This document shows positions 39,801 to 51,480 of a DNA stretch of 64,000 bases, piece by piece (position 1 is the first letter of the stretch; every line of letters starts with the position of its first letter). Made by a program: the position numbers and the translations under genes. The notes beneath the pieces were generated by a model that did not search any database, had not been told where the DNA came from, and saw nothing but the letters and a program-made list of their open reading frames with translations. This DNA is from Sodiomyces alkalinus F11 (taxonomy: Eukaryota > Ascomycota > Sordariomycetes > Glomerellales > Plectosphaerellaceae): positions 422,643 through 486,642 of the forward strand of contig NW_021167093.1 of NCBI RefSeq assembly GCF_003711515.1. Reading direction: 5' to 3'.

Positions 39801-42000
39801 TGCTATTTTTCGAAGCTAAAGGCAGCACGTAGATCTAGCCGCTATATTCCTCCTTTATTATAAGAAGATATTGTATACCGTTATAGCTCTTCGGTAGCTC
39901 TTAAAGATCCTAATAAATACGCTAAAACGGTTATAGGGAGCGGTGTTTTAACGTATATTAAGACACGACTTAATATACCTAGGTTTAGGAGTATATCTTA
40001 TAGTCTATTCGCTTAGTTCCTTTAATTAATATATTCCTAGCGTTACGAACTAATACTCGTAAAGCGCTTAGTCTAAGATAGCCTACTCTTAAGTGCTATA
40101 ACTATTCTTCGTTAACTCGTGGACAAGGAGGGTCTCGGGAAGGTTAGTAGTATCGGTAAGCTCTTATTAGTCGATTAACTGCTATAATAAGTATATACTA
40201 ATAGTCGTAGTTAATCGGAATAATACTATATAGTATTAGTCAGAATAACGAATAAGAAAAAGAAGATAAAATTAGCTTATACTAAAGGATAGTTATATTA
40301 AAGCATCGAAGCAGCTTTAATAAGACTACGCTCTTCTCCGCCGTTTTAAAGCGTAATAAGTAGTTATAACCCGAATACTAGATCCTAACCTTATATAATA
40401 AAGCTTCCGATATAATATTCGTGTAAAATCCCTCCACGATAACTATATCGTTAAGCTCTCAGTTAGCTTTCGGAGCACCTAAAAGCCTATTAAGGATTCT
40501 TTTAAGAAGCCGTTTACCTTTACTAATAATCGGGAAGTCGGTTATACCGGATTTAATAGATCCCTTTATAGGAATAAAGAAACCTAGAATAAGTAGGTTA
40601 ATTAAGTCAATAAGGTGAGTTACGCCGTAATTATTAAGAAGAGTGCTTTATAAGAGCGGGTAGGGGCTAGGTCGGAGCGCGGCGTAAATCCTAGGGACCT
40701 TTTCTATAGTATAGATAAGGGCGGGATCCAAGATAGTTATAATAACCTTTCTAGGATACCTATCTCCCTTATTATTACCGCTCTCCGAGCTTTCCCATCC
40801 CTTTTTCGATAGTTTTTCGCGTAAACTCTTCTACTTTAGGAGCTTAATCTCCTTCCTTATCTCCTTATACTACTTATTATTAATATAGGTATTAGATCTT
40901 TACTCGTATTTTCCGGTTAGAGCGTACTTTAGCTTATTACACTACTCTAGCTTCTAAGTGTATTCGCGTTAATAAGGGTAATTAGTACTCTTCTTCTTAG
41001 GCTTCTTTCTGCTTTTATTATTATCTAAGCGGTCTCCTAGGGTCGCGTAAACGCTATAGCGTATACTATCTATAGTTAGAGCGCTTATAATAGTATTAAA
41101 CTCGTGGCCGTATATTAGAAGATCGGAAATCTTATCGCCGCGGACCTCTTTTATTACTAGCTCCTAGAGCTTAGTTTCTGCCTAAATAGGCGTAAACTTC
41201 TATCTAACTACTATAAGGAAGTTCCGAATAGTAGTAGGTCCTTTCATCTCGGCTATCTTTTACTAATATACGCGTTTAATAAGGGTATTCTACTCCGTAT
41301 ACTATATAGCCACTTTAGTATTAGCTCGATACGCGTCTTATAGATACTTTTCGTATACTTATCTTACCTTTTCTTTCGTATAAATACTACTCGGAGCGAA
41401 GCTATTCTTAAGTTCCTTTATTACATAGCATCACGTAAAGTATCGGTTTTACTTTTCTTTATCGTAGCCGGGATATTTCTTAATAGCCTTTTCGATAGCC
41501 TATTAATAAGTAAAGGTCTTTGTAGTGGCTTTAAGTAGTTAATTAGCCTTATTAAGCGCCTTAATAAGGCGACCGAGCTTTTAATTCTAGGCTATAGTCT
41601 GCTAATTCTCGACTTCGGCGAGGCGTATAAGCTCCTACGTTAAGGGTATAATAGTATCGTCGCCCTCGCCTTAGGTATACTATTCGCGTAGTTAATCCAG
41701 GGATTTAGATATAATATACTTAGGGCGGTTATCTAGCTAATCCTTTTAGCTAGGATTGAGTAATACCTAGACCTTTATCCCCTACGTATACGACTAGATA
41801 TAAAAGATCTAATCGGCCTATTACCTTATAGATGTAAGGCGCGGGATACTAAACGCTTTAGCCGTAATCTTAAGCTTATTTCGATATAGTATCGAGTAAA
41901 GGTTTAGCGAATAAGAGCTTATTATTAGTAGAGAGAGCGTAGGAGGGCTCCGTAATACTATAGAAGTATATAAAATAAACGTAGATAATGGATTAGCAGG
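36900..42000 (-). pseudogene. pol: Decayed copia gag-pol of element D
   Basis: Minus-strand order gag, integrase, RT, RNase H, the Ty1/copia order. The RT box at 37655-37666 reads FIDD followed by ILILF, so both catalytic Asp codons survive here, unlike in every other RT in the window. The remaining frame has many RIP stops. Text compatible with integrase lies around 39680-39780 and with gag beyond 40800, but I could not place the HHCC or DDE residues. The plus-strand open frame at 39386-39589 is a shadow. Confidence 0.75.
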
Positions 42001-42023
42001 AAGTTACTAGCTACTACTACTAC

Positions 42024-42036
42024 CCGGGCTTATAAC
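42024..42036 (-). other. Primer-binding site of copia D (initiator tRNA-Met type)
   Basis: Minus strand GTTATAAGCCCGG directly after the 5' LTR. Its complement CCGGGCTTATAAC would be CCGGGCTCATAAC before one RIP-type change, which is the anticodon arm of initiator tRNA-Met with anticodon CAT. Priming from the half-molecule of this tRNA is known for Drosophila copia and yeast Ty5. Confidence 0.75.
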
Positions 42037-42233
42037 TATTAAATTAACGGGAGCGTGCTTATATAGAGCGTTGATTCAGGAAATATATAATTATATTATA
42101 TACGAAAAGAGAAAGAAAAAGGGGGCGGGTGTATATGTCCTAAATATATCTGCCACCTTCTAAGCGAGGATAGTAGGGCACCTCTAACTAATAGGAGGTC
42201 ACCATACCGTGGCTCACGTGATAGAATATAATA
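42037..42233 (-). repeat. 5' LTR of copia D
   Basis: Second copy of the 197-bp LTR; its inner edge (tattaaattaacggg) touches the primer-binding site and its outer edge (..gaatataata) touches the TRIM. Confidence 0.9.
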
Positions 42234-42631
42234 TCTTACACTTAAAAACATAGTACTGCACCAAAAGAGAATTCTCTAAGAGAATCCTCTTATATATAGG
42301 TACTTCTTAGTGTCTTATATAGTTCAACACGCCCCCTAGCCTGTATAAGGACGATCTTCGTGCTTAAAGGGTAACTGGAAACACACTTGCATCGACACGG
42401 CTTATTTCGTATAAGCGGTCTTCTAGGGCACTAAAGCTTATTTAAGGCATCTCCTCGGCTAGGTTTCGAACGGGAACAGGTGGCTAGCAGCGGAGTTACA
42501 GGAATCTACTAGCGTATTCCTCCCGGGCTTATAACTCTAACACTTAAAAACGTACTACTACACCAAAAGAGAATCCTCTAAGAGAATCCTCTTATGTGTA
42601 GGTACTTCTTGGTGTCTTATATAGTTTAACA
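42234..42631 (-). mobile_element. TRIM-like element (398 bp, 96-bp LTRs)
   Basis: Two 96-bp direct repeats (42234-42329, 42536-42631) flank about 206 bases. On the minus strand the repeat begins TGTTGAACTATATAAG, with a TATA-type box. The internal part starts with the same GTTATAAGCCCGG primer site (42523-42535) and ends with a ctagggggcg polypurine tract. There is no coding capacity. This is the TRIM layout: tiny LTRs, primer site, purine tract, no genes. The inner LTR end is not a clean CA. Its right flank is tcggt, matching the left flank of copia D and not its own left flank. Confidence 0.7.
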
Positions 42632-42636
42632 TCGGT

Positions 42637-42757
42637 CCTATATACCCACCCTTATTTCCCTTGCTTTTCCCCTATAGTTAGATATCCCCACAAAGTATCT
42701 TAGACTTTACTTAGATAAATATATATATAATTGTATACCTTTATTTGTGTTGTGATA
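42637..42757 (+). repeat. Partial copia 5' LTR
   Basis: Ends ..ttgtgttgtgata (GTGACA before RIP) directly before a primer-binding site at 42758-42770. Its left part would lie before 34980, displaced by copia D and the TRIM; the start could not be fixed. Confidence 0.5.
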
Positions 42758-43917
42758 GTTATAAGCCCGGCGTTCTAATAAACGAAGCTATTCTAATTGA
42801 TCCTATAGCTTTTAGGCAGCTAAATCAGCCTTAAGTCTATAGCAGGTAGTTTAGTATTATTAGCTACGTCCGCCTACTTTTATTTTATTTAGTCGGTTTT
42901 TATCGTTTCTATTATACTATCGTTTAAAGCGTTTAGTATAGCTAATTAACCTATTTGTATATCTATTCCACTATTTTTTATTAGTATAACGATACCTTCT
43001 ATAGTAGTAGTGCCTATTATAGGCCTTATAACGCGTACCTCGCTAAAAGATTAGCGCCCTTAGATTAGAGCTATCATAACTATCGCGTACTCCCACGATA
43101 TTGCTAACCTTAGTAATCCCGATCTTAAAGAAGCTAAACGGCTAACGCGTTATATACGAACCGATCTACCTAAGACGTCTGCTATACCCGAAGAATATAT
43201 CGTATCTAATCAGGATATACTATTTAAGATCTAGTACGAAGAAGACAATCGGTATAAGTCGGGAAAAAGGGGGATATAAGCCCTACACAACTATATCGCT
43301 AGAACGGTTAGCCTTACTTTAAAGAATTAGTACGCCGGTAAAAAGGAAGTAGGAGATATATTAAAGGCCCTTAAGAGGTACCTTAAGCCGACGAACGCCG
43401 CCTAGAAGTTACTAAGATATACTAGGGCGAATATCCCTAAAATACTAAGTATATACCTTATAAGCGCTGGCTAGAAGACTTTATTAAACTATACCGCGAC
43501 GCCGAGATATACAAAGTTTATACCTATAATACTAAGGAAGATTAGATTAACGGCTTCTTTAATGCTATCGGTAGTATAGTACTACAGTACTTAGAGGTAT
43601 AGCTTATATAACTCCTACGGTTAGAAGAGAAAGATCTACCCTTAATTTAATCTATTATAGAGAAGTATACGATATGGCTTTAACGCCGTTACCCGTACCG
43701 ACTCAATAAAAAGCCTACCATATGATCTTATTATGTAGTAACCTTCCTAGGTAAGGATAAAGAAGGTAAGTAATAGCCGGTATAATCGGGATAATAGAAT
43801 ACCTACTAGTCTAATAAATAAAAGAAGGAGTAGCGATACGACTACCGTAATAAGAAGAGGAGCAAGTATAAGTATAAGCCCTTATAGAAGTGTCTAAACG
43901 TTAACAAGGTATATAGT
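42758..43917 (+). pseudogene. Primer site and decayed gag of a plus-strand copia element
   Basis: Starts with GTTATAAGCCCGG (42758-42770), the same primer site as in copia D and the TRIM but on the plus strand. Protein-like text from about 43080 to 43900 includes SIIEKYTIWL near 43660 and Lys/Tyr-rich KYKYKP near 43865. It fits a copia Gag in position, but no knuckle could be assigned. It is cut at 43917 by R1b; no continuation is seen beyond R1b. Confidence 0.5.
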
Positions 43918-46591
43918 GTAACCAGATAAAGATATAGTGGCACTAGATCGTTAAGATAAAGATCAGACAAAGAGGTTAGTCTAGCTAAACCACGATGCAT
44001 AACCAATATATAACTAACACCACTATAACCTTTAGCGAAGAAGTAGATCGGTAGTCACTGTTCTGATTAGGGTAACGTAAGTTAAACTGGAAAGATACCT
44101 TAAACGTAGAATAAGTAATTATAAAAGAGGATAATAATTAAGATAATAGTCCTTTAATAGGGATATCCTGCGCCTGTCCTTAATATATATATAGGAAGTG
44201 GATCTAGTAGTCTTAAAAGGAGGGTTATATAACCGGCTACTAACACTATACTAAAGCCGTATCTACGCGGTTATAATACGATCCTAGTTATCTTAATTAC
44301 GCCCTCGTAGCGTAAATAACTCCTAAAAATAAGCAGATATAAATACATAAACCAAGAAAAGAGTTGTTATATACCCTTATTTCTCTAATTACTCTATCCT
44401 CCACGTATACCTAGTTAGGGATCTTCTTATCTCTAGTTCCTCTGTATATATCGTTCCCTCTTTATTCTTATTAGCTATATCCTTAAGATACTCCTTATCG
44501 AATCCTCCTTATATACCTTTACTTACGCTTTTATAAGGTTCTTCTTCCGACTATATAGTCAGGCTCGCTAGCCTTCTTGGCCTCTTAATTAGCGGTAGCC
44601 TTATCTACCTCCTACTTAATAGCGGTATTATAATAACATTATTCTCCTTATTCTATAGCTCGCGATAGCGGGAGGTGCTTACTACTATTAGTAGTAGTAT
44701 CCTGTAAAGGGGCCCTATAGGGGTTATTAAAAGACTAAATCACATATTTATAACTATAGTTTCTAGGCCTAAAAGGCACGTTCCATATCTTAATTAGCCT
44801 GTAGAAGAGTATACTACGCGATATTTCTGACTCTTATTCCCGGGATTCCCGATTATACGCCTATATACGCTATATATTCATTCTTATAAAAAGCTTAACG
44901 ATATCTTCTCCCTTATATATACGTGTAATAACTAGTAGCCGAGCTAATCTTAACTAGAGCGGGTTAATGCTACTCTACCTACGTCTTTAGCGAGGCTTTG
45001 TTTGGTTTAGGAGAACTAATAGGGGCTTGGGCCTTAGGAGAGTTAGACATCACTATAGTAGGAGCGGGGTTAGCAGCTAAGGGTGTGCTTTTCTTAGTGA
45101 CCTTCTTATACTTAGGGATAGTAAGCTTAAGGTTACCTAGCTCTAGGAACGCGTCGCTATTATTATTATCGAACGCCGGCACTTTAGTTAGTCCCTCTTC
45201 TATATCGCGGTATCTACACGGGTTTTAAAACTATAGTTCCGTATCTTCTTTTTGATAACCTTCGTAATATCCTTAAGGCCACGCTAAGTATAAGGGCGTA
45301 TATCCGGCCTTATATACTAATAGGCGGTAACAAAATAAGTGTTCTTATATATCTTATAAGGCCTCTTTATCGTAGGAGGGATAGCCTTTATAGACGTATC
45401 GCTACGAGGACGCTTTTTATTATCTTTAGTATTAGTAGTATTCTTAGTATCGGGGAGGTTCCTAAGAGTATTAGAGGTGCCTCTCCTAGTTCTAGACTTT
45501 ATAGCGGCGGATTATAGGCTCTTTATATTATTAATAACCGCTCTTAAAGCCTTTACGAAGTCCTTAATCGTTAGCTTATTTTGTATAATCTTATCGTAAT
45601 TCTTTACTAGGTAGTTATTACTCTATTCCTAGGCGATATGTCTAATAGCTTTTAACGCGTTCTCCGCCTAACACTCCGCGCTTAATAGCTCTAAAACACC
45701 TATCTATTTATAGTATATTATCGCTATTTTCTAGTTTATAACCTACGCGTCTATAGTCTTAGGTATAGCCTTTTAGGTATAGTATATTATTACTATAAGA
45801 TTAGGGCTTCCTTATATAGGTTTATAGGGGTTAGTCCTATATACGCGTAAAGGAGAGTAACCGAGGCTTATAGGTTATTTACATTATCATCTTATAGCTA
45901 TATACGGAGATTATATAATATAGTGTAGATAGTCCCCTTAATATATAAGCGTACCTTCTTAAACTCCTTCTACTACGCTTTATAGTCGGCCTTTTCTTTA
46001 CGGTATATACGGCGATCTTATAGGTAGTGCGTACTCCCCTTTTCGGAGAGGTTATTAATAGACGTAGGCGTTTTTATTAGTGGTTCTTTTATTATGGCCG
46101 TAGCCTTCATACAAACGGTCGTCTTCTTCTTACCGGCGACTATAGTAGTAGTGGTAATAGCCGCGGCCGGGGTAGGGGCCGTGATAGGGTCTTAGCCTAA
46201 GGTATCGGTGGCCTTATCGCCCTTTAGCGTAACGGTAGAAAACGGAGTAGCTATAGCCTCCTCCATTATATTAGGGTTAATAATAAGGGCTTCGTATTTA
46301 CGGATATTAGGAGGCGTAGGCTTACGGAGGAGGTAGGCGTTAGCCTCCTTATCGCTCAGCTTTAGGTTAAGATAGTTATTCTAGTAGGAGGTAGATCTAC
46401 CGTGTACGGCGCGCTCCTACGCTACCTAATCTCTTTAGTTAATAAGGGTAATAGCGGCTACTCTATATTTAGCGTTAGATACATTAAATGATATCTTTGC
46501 TTATTTAACGGTTTATTAATTAATTAATTGGTAGGTTAGTAGGTTAATTAATCGTTTAATTCAACCGTAAAGTATATTATGGCTTAGCTTA
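43918..46591 (-). mobile_element. Repeat R1b
   Basis: Minus-strand element whose terminal 495 bases (43918-44412) and following coding part (44413-45000) match R1a. Reading upward on the minus strand, one long RIP-broken frame of about 650-700 residues starts near 46450. It shows NYLNLKLSDKEANAYLLRKP (about 46310-46375), a Thr/Ala-rich linker and a helical part (FKKVRLYIKGTIYTILYN). A Ser/Pro/Lys-rich linker (44979-45182 still open) and the conserved tail follow. No RT, integrase or transposase motif is seen. The single-gene, gag-like look suggests a non-autonomous element. The 5' boundary near 46591 abuts the 5' end of LINE 2. Confidence 0.55.
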
Positions 46592-49389
46592 CGATTTTCG
46601 ACACGCCTAGTAACCACGGGCGCGTAATAGGAGTAAAATCGATAAAACTACTAAGATAGAGATTGTAACTACCGCCTCCCTCCCGGATACTATTATAGCG
46701 GCACCGTAATACCGGCGCTACAGTATAGCCGAAAAAGACGTGGGATAGCGTTATTCCGACCTTAACTATGCAGAATTCGTAACGGACCTATTTTTCGTAA
46801 TATAAGCGCTCCCCCCCCCACCCCCCCCCCCGAGGCAGGATATAGCGCGGAACCGATATAAGACCGAAAAGGGGCTACCACGCCCCCCTGGAACCGAGAA
46901 TAGCTAAGATTAAAAAGGAATTTATTTAAGCTATAAATACTATAATTACCCGATATAACGCCGTAGCGGTATAGAAGCTACTTAGCGGAGATATCTACTT
47001 TATCTTTACCGAAAGGGTATAGTAATAGACTACCTATACGGACTAATAGGTTAAGGAGGCCTTTAGTAAAGGAGCTACCCTAGCTATACGTATTTACCCT
47101 ATACTCGTTAAGGCTATCCCTTAGAAGGTTCTTAATACTCTATCCGAAGAAGACCTGCTAGTATCCTTATAAGATATAAACCCTAAGGTAAAAATCCTCT
47201 ACGTATAATAGCCAGTACCCTATTACGGTACCGGTAGGGTAGTGTTTCTCCTTATCGAATCGGCTTTACCGGAAAGGGTAATAAGTCTTATCAGGAATAC
47301 CCTCCTCTTTAAGGGGGGTAGCTATATCTATAAACCGTATAATCCTAACCTTAGCCCCTAAGGTACTATAAGTGCCTATACTTCAGCTATAGACTAACGG
47401 CTAGTTTATAGTAAAGAGGGTATACCGCTATTACGCTAAGCTAGAATCGGCGTATTTATAGGGCCTAGGATATTATAACGCTATAATGCCCGGGCGCCCC
47501 CGCCGCTATACCGCCTATACCGGAGATTATAATATCTTTAATAATTTATACTAACTATTAAGGAAAGAGGCCAAAAAGACCCGTGAAGCGTATAAGTACC
47601 GAGCCAGGGACTTCGATATTACGTATTAGACAGAAGCGATATACCCGCGGTAGCCGTAGATCTTCCCCCCGATTATTATCGTCTAGGACTAAGACTAACT
47701 CCGTTATAGGGGTAGAGGATACCCCCCGAAAAGAATTAGAGGATAGGAGGGCTCCCCGGTACCGGGCCTAATAAGCGCCTATATAGTCCCCCGCGGGACT
47801 AGTAAGGTACTATAATAGGAACCCTAGAGCTAGACTCCGGTTATACCAGCACGTTATCTTAACCCCTTCCCCCCCTTTCAATTAATAAGAATCCACGTCC
47901 TTTCGTAGAATATAGGGAGGAGTTAGGCGCGGCGGGAGCTCCTATTTCGGTACCGCGCTGAGTATAATATAATAGTAATTCAGGAACCCGACCTTAACCC
48001 TTTTACGAAAAGCCCTGCCTACCCCTCCTAAGGGGTATACCGGCTAATCTAAGGAGGGGGCCGCGCCCTACTATATATCTATAAGAGATACCCGCTATAT
48101 ACGTAGATATAGCGGGCCTACCACGATACCTACGCGGTTATATTCGGGACCGGAGACGATACCCTTATAATCTAGTTAATCTACTTAGAGAACTATTAGT
48201 TAGCTAGAATCTCCTAGAATATACTCCTATAAGATATATTCGATATAGTACCATTACGGGGCCGCTATATCCTTATAGGGGAATTTAACCTGTATTACTC
48301 CTTATAGTTATAGCCACTACGGTATTACCGCCGGGCTAATACCCTGCTTACTCTTATAACTAGGTAGAACCTAGACCTAGTAACCCCCGCCGGAACCACT
48401 ATATAGTACCGCCTAGGCCGGTATACTAGCACTATTAACCTTATATAGGCGATATAAGGGCTCCGCTACGACTTTAGCGGCCCCGATAAGACTATTATCG
48501 GATCGGACTATTACATATAGATAGCCTAAATCTATATAGAGATAAATACCGCGGCGGGTACTAAGATATTACTACCGCGGGACCTAGGCGGGCCCTATTA
48601 GGTCTAAAAGGACTTGAACCCCTTATAAATCCCTTAGCTCGCCGCTATATAACTATAATAGACCGGCTCCCTTATAATACTAAGAGATATCGACTTAGCA
48701 CTAGATAACTTAATTAAGAACCTTATAACCTTAGCCAATAAGGCTATACTATATCGCTACGGGGGTACCACCGGACTTTTATCTACCCCTTAGTAGAACG
48801 CGGAGCTAACCGCTCTTACCTAGGAAGCGAGGCGCCTTTACTATAGGTATATATCTAGAAAGTCCCGGAACTGATAGAATAAGTTCTAGGAATCGGAGAG
48901 GCGCCGCGATGAAGCCGTAGCGATAGCAAAGCGGCTATACTAATAATACCCACTATATAAGACTAGGAAGAACGATAACCTGCTCTAGTAACTATAGAAA
49001 TAGGTATAAATAAAAGGGGCAGTACCGCTAAACCCCTTATCGGTACCGTTACTACGCTAAGACGATAACGATAACCTAGCCACTATATACGTAAAGAAAG
49101 CCGAAGTCCTTAACTGGAAGTTCTTTTTACCCCCCCCTTTTTACTACCCTTAGACCTCTAGGCGCGGAATTCCCCCCTAGATAGGATATCCGCTATAACG
49201 TTACCGTAGCGGACGTATAGGGGCGCCTTAAGAAGACTAAACCCTAGGCGGTACTAAGACTCGATAGACTCTTAGTAGGGCTCCTTAAAGTATATAGACC
49301 TCCCTTATATTAAAGACGAAGCGCTATCTTTATAGCGTGCCTTAACATAGGCTATTACCCGAAAAGGTGCTATTACGCTATTATAGCAG

Positions 49390-50400
49390 TCTTTAAGAAG
49401 GAAGGCTAGCCGCCGGTTAATTATAAGATAGTAAAAGGCTAGCGACCGATATTACTCCTTAATATACCAGGTAAAGTCCTAAAGGGGATACTAGCCGATT
49501 ATATCGCCACCATAACGGAGGAGTATCGGCTCCTCCTAGACGGATAATATCGCACGTTAAATAGCACTTGAATAATTAACTTAGTAGAGCAGAAATCTTG
49601 TGTGTGTGTATTGTGTTAAGTTATATCTGTGTGAGTCTCTTATACCCTTAATTTAGGTGGTGAAGACTCTATTATAGGTATTATATTATTTGGATCCCCT
49701 CCGGTCTTTTCCGGTATCCGCCCCTGTTATATCCTGACACCCGAGGTCCGAAGCCCTTAGTTAGGGAGTAGATCCCCCCTGCATCCCTTATAGACCACGT
49801 CGTGGTCCTGCCTATACGATAGATAAATAAGTAACCGGACCGGGCGGAGTATACAGATAGTAGTATAGAGAGTTATAAAGGCTATAAGGGTAAGCTAGGC
49901 CTATAGCGGTACCGCTTTTAATACTATCTCTTACTCCCGCCTCCTTAAGGTACTTAAAAGGAAGGGCTTCCCCCGATAGCTTATTACCCTAATTAATAGC
50001 TTCCTCTAAGACTATATAGCTTAGCTATTACTTAATAGCAAAATAGCCCCCCCGCGGTACCTCTACGGGGGTATACTATAAAGCTCCCCGATCTCTCCTA
50101 TCCTTTTTATCCTTTATATCTCTACCCTTTATAAGGAGTTAGAAAGGGTCCCTACAATAACAGTAGTAGAATTTACAAATAACACGAATATTATCGCCTT
50201 TAGTAAAATAAAAGTATAAATGCGGTACCGCCTCGCCGCCATATAGCGTACTTACCTTAACTAGGAGATAGCGAGCAGACTATAATTCGAACTAGCTAAG
50301 TATATTTATATCCCTTTCACGAAGTCACGCTAACCCTCCTTTACCCCGCTCTCCCTTAGCGCTATTTCGGTACCGGTAATAAAGGCGATAAGGCTCCCAG
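49390..50400 (+). pseudogene. Decayed LINE reverse transcriptase
   Basis: Text RPILLLNIPGKVLKGILADY (about 49446-49505) is RT domain 1-2 of non-LTR elements. After the solo LTR comes NRTGRS (49834-49852), then GGILQSSPISPILFILY near 50068-50120 (usual GGPQGSPLSP). The catalytic F-x-DD box at 50172-50183 reads FTNN, so both Asp codons are now Asn (GAT/GAC to AAT/AAC). Inactive. Confidence 0.85.
49548..49821 (-). repeat. Solo copia LTR in LINE 2, TSD GATAA
   Basis: 274-bp copy of the LTR at 53257-53531. It is flanked by gataa at 49543-49547 and 49822-49826. Removing the LTR and one gataa restores the LINE frame as LLLDG-ISNRTGRS without a shift, confirming a single clean insertion followed by LTR-LTR recombination. 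Confidence 0.9.
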
Positions 50401-51480
50401 GCGTCTAGCTTAATAGGAAACTTAATTTCTGGTAATACACTAAAGAGATAAAAAGCCGACTAGCTACCTGAATATACGCTCTCTTAAGGCTTAGTATAGT
50501 AGTATAGGGGTATAGCTTTATAGACGTAAGAAGACTATACCTTATAGTAATAAGACTAATAGTTATTTATTACGCCTTAATTATTTATAGAATAAGGGCC
50601 GGCCCCCGGTATATCCCTGTAGTGGTACTTATAGCGGTATAGAACCGATACCTCTAATTAGTAGCCGGAGCCTATAAGGCTACGCCGGTTAGGGTCCTCG
50701 AAAAAAAGACCTTTATCCCCCCTCTTAATCTATACCACTTAAGCCTAAGCGCCTAAAAGATGCTTCGGATACAAGAAAAAGGGACCGAAGATAAGATATT
50801 AGCCGGAGTATACGCTATAGCGAGAGCCCTAATAATACCGAATCGGTATTATAGGACTTACGCCGCCCTCGCGTTAATAGTATAGCTTACCGCCCTAATA
50901 ACTTAGGCTAGAACCTCGCCCCCGAGGAAGGCCCTTATAAGGGAATAGGGGCGAGCCTAGGCGGAAACACGGTAGCCCTATACCTACGCCGTAGCGGTAC
51001 TAAGCCGCCTCCCAATATAACGCTCCCTCTAGAAATATAGAGGACTCCTTAAGCTATAAAGCTCCGTACTGACCTAGATTAGATTAAAAAAACCTAGGCC
51101 TATAAGCTTTCTTTACTAAAGTAAGGGTGCCGGGATTCCTAATAAGGCGGTGCCCTTACGGTGATAAAGGGACAGAGATAGCGGTGTATATAGTACTTTA
51201 GGACTAGGACGTGACTAAGGAGGAGCGTAGGGAGCTTTTCGGTACCGTGGGGAGACTACTTATAACTAAAGGGGATCTTTATAACGTATTAGACTATAAT
51301 ATAGAAGCCAGGGCGATAGCTAAGTGGTTCTTATAACGGAAGAGGCTTAACGACTTCCGCCTTACTCTTAAAGTTATAGAAGCCTATAAGTACGCGGTGG
51401 TACCGTAGCGGGGAAGAGGTAATATAATAGTCCAATTTAGTATTAAATAGGGGCCTTATAAGCCGGGACCCCGGCGGTAT

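Larger units (their letters stand above)
34980..42233 (-). mobile_element. Ty1/copia element D, 7.25 kb
   Basis: LTRs of 197 bp at 34980-35176 and 42037-42233 bound a minus-strand copia polyprotein. On the minus strand the LTR reads TATTATATTC.. to ..ATTCAACA (TG..CA before RIP). The primer-binding site (42024-42036) touches the 5' LTR, and an agggggta polypurine tract touches the 3' LTR. The RT box is at 37655-37666; gag-like text lies toward 41900. An additional plus-strand frame lies at 35580-36640. The two LTRs do not have matching 5-base flanks by themselves (tcggt left, tctta right). Confidence 0.85.
46592..51480 (+). mobile_element. LINE copy 2 (Tad1/Jockey-like), RIP-degraded
   Basis: Plus-strand non-LTR element with ORF1 (about 46980-47540) carrying a damaged CCHC knuckle near 47365. 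It continues with an apurinic-type endonuclease (about 47830-48650; ILIGEFNLYY near 48270, where LINE 1 has GDFN), RT (49390-50400, interrupted by a solo LTR) and a C-terminal part (to about 51420). Its 5' end matches LINE 1. C-rich tracts near 46809-46830 correspond to the G run in LINE 1. The 3' boundary is not clear. Small open frames such as 47583-47771 are shadows. Confidence 0.8.

Noticed and set aside
42234..42329. 96-bp and 197-bp repeats as one 293-bp LTR
   Set aside because: Each follows its own polypurine tract at a different place, so two distinct LTRs fit better; the single-LTR reading would need one part missing at each end of the composite.
46490..46560. AT-rich inverted repeat near the R1b 5' end as a terminal inverted repeat
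   Set aside because: Imperfect pairing of taattaa runs only, and no partner at the other end of R1b.
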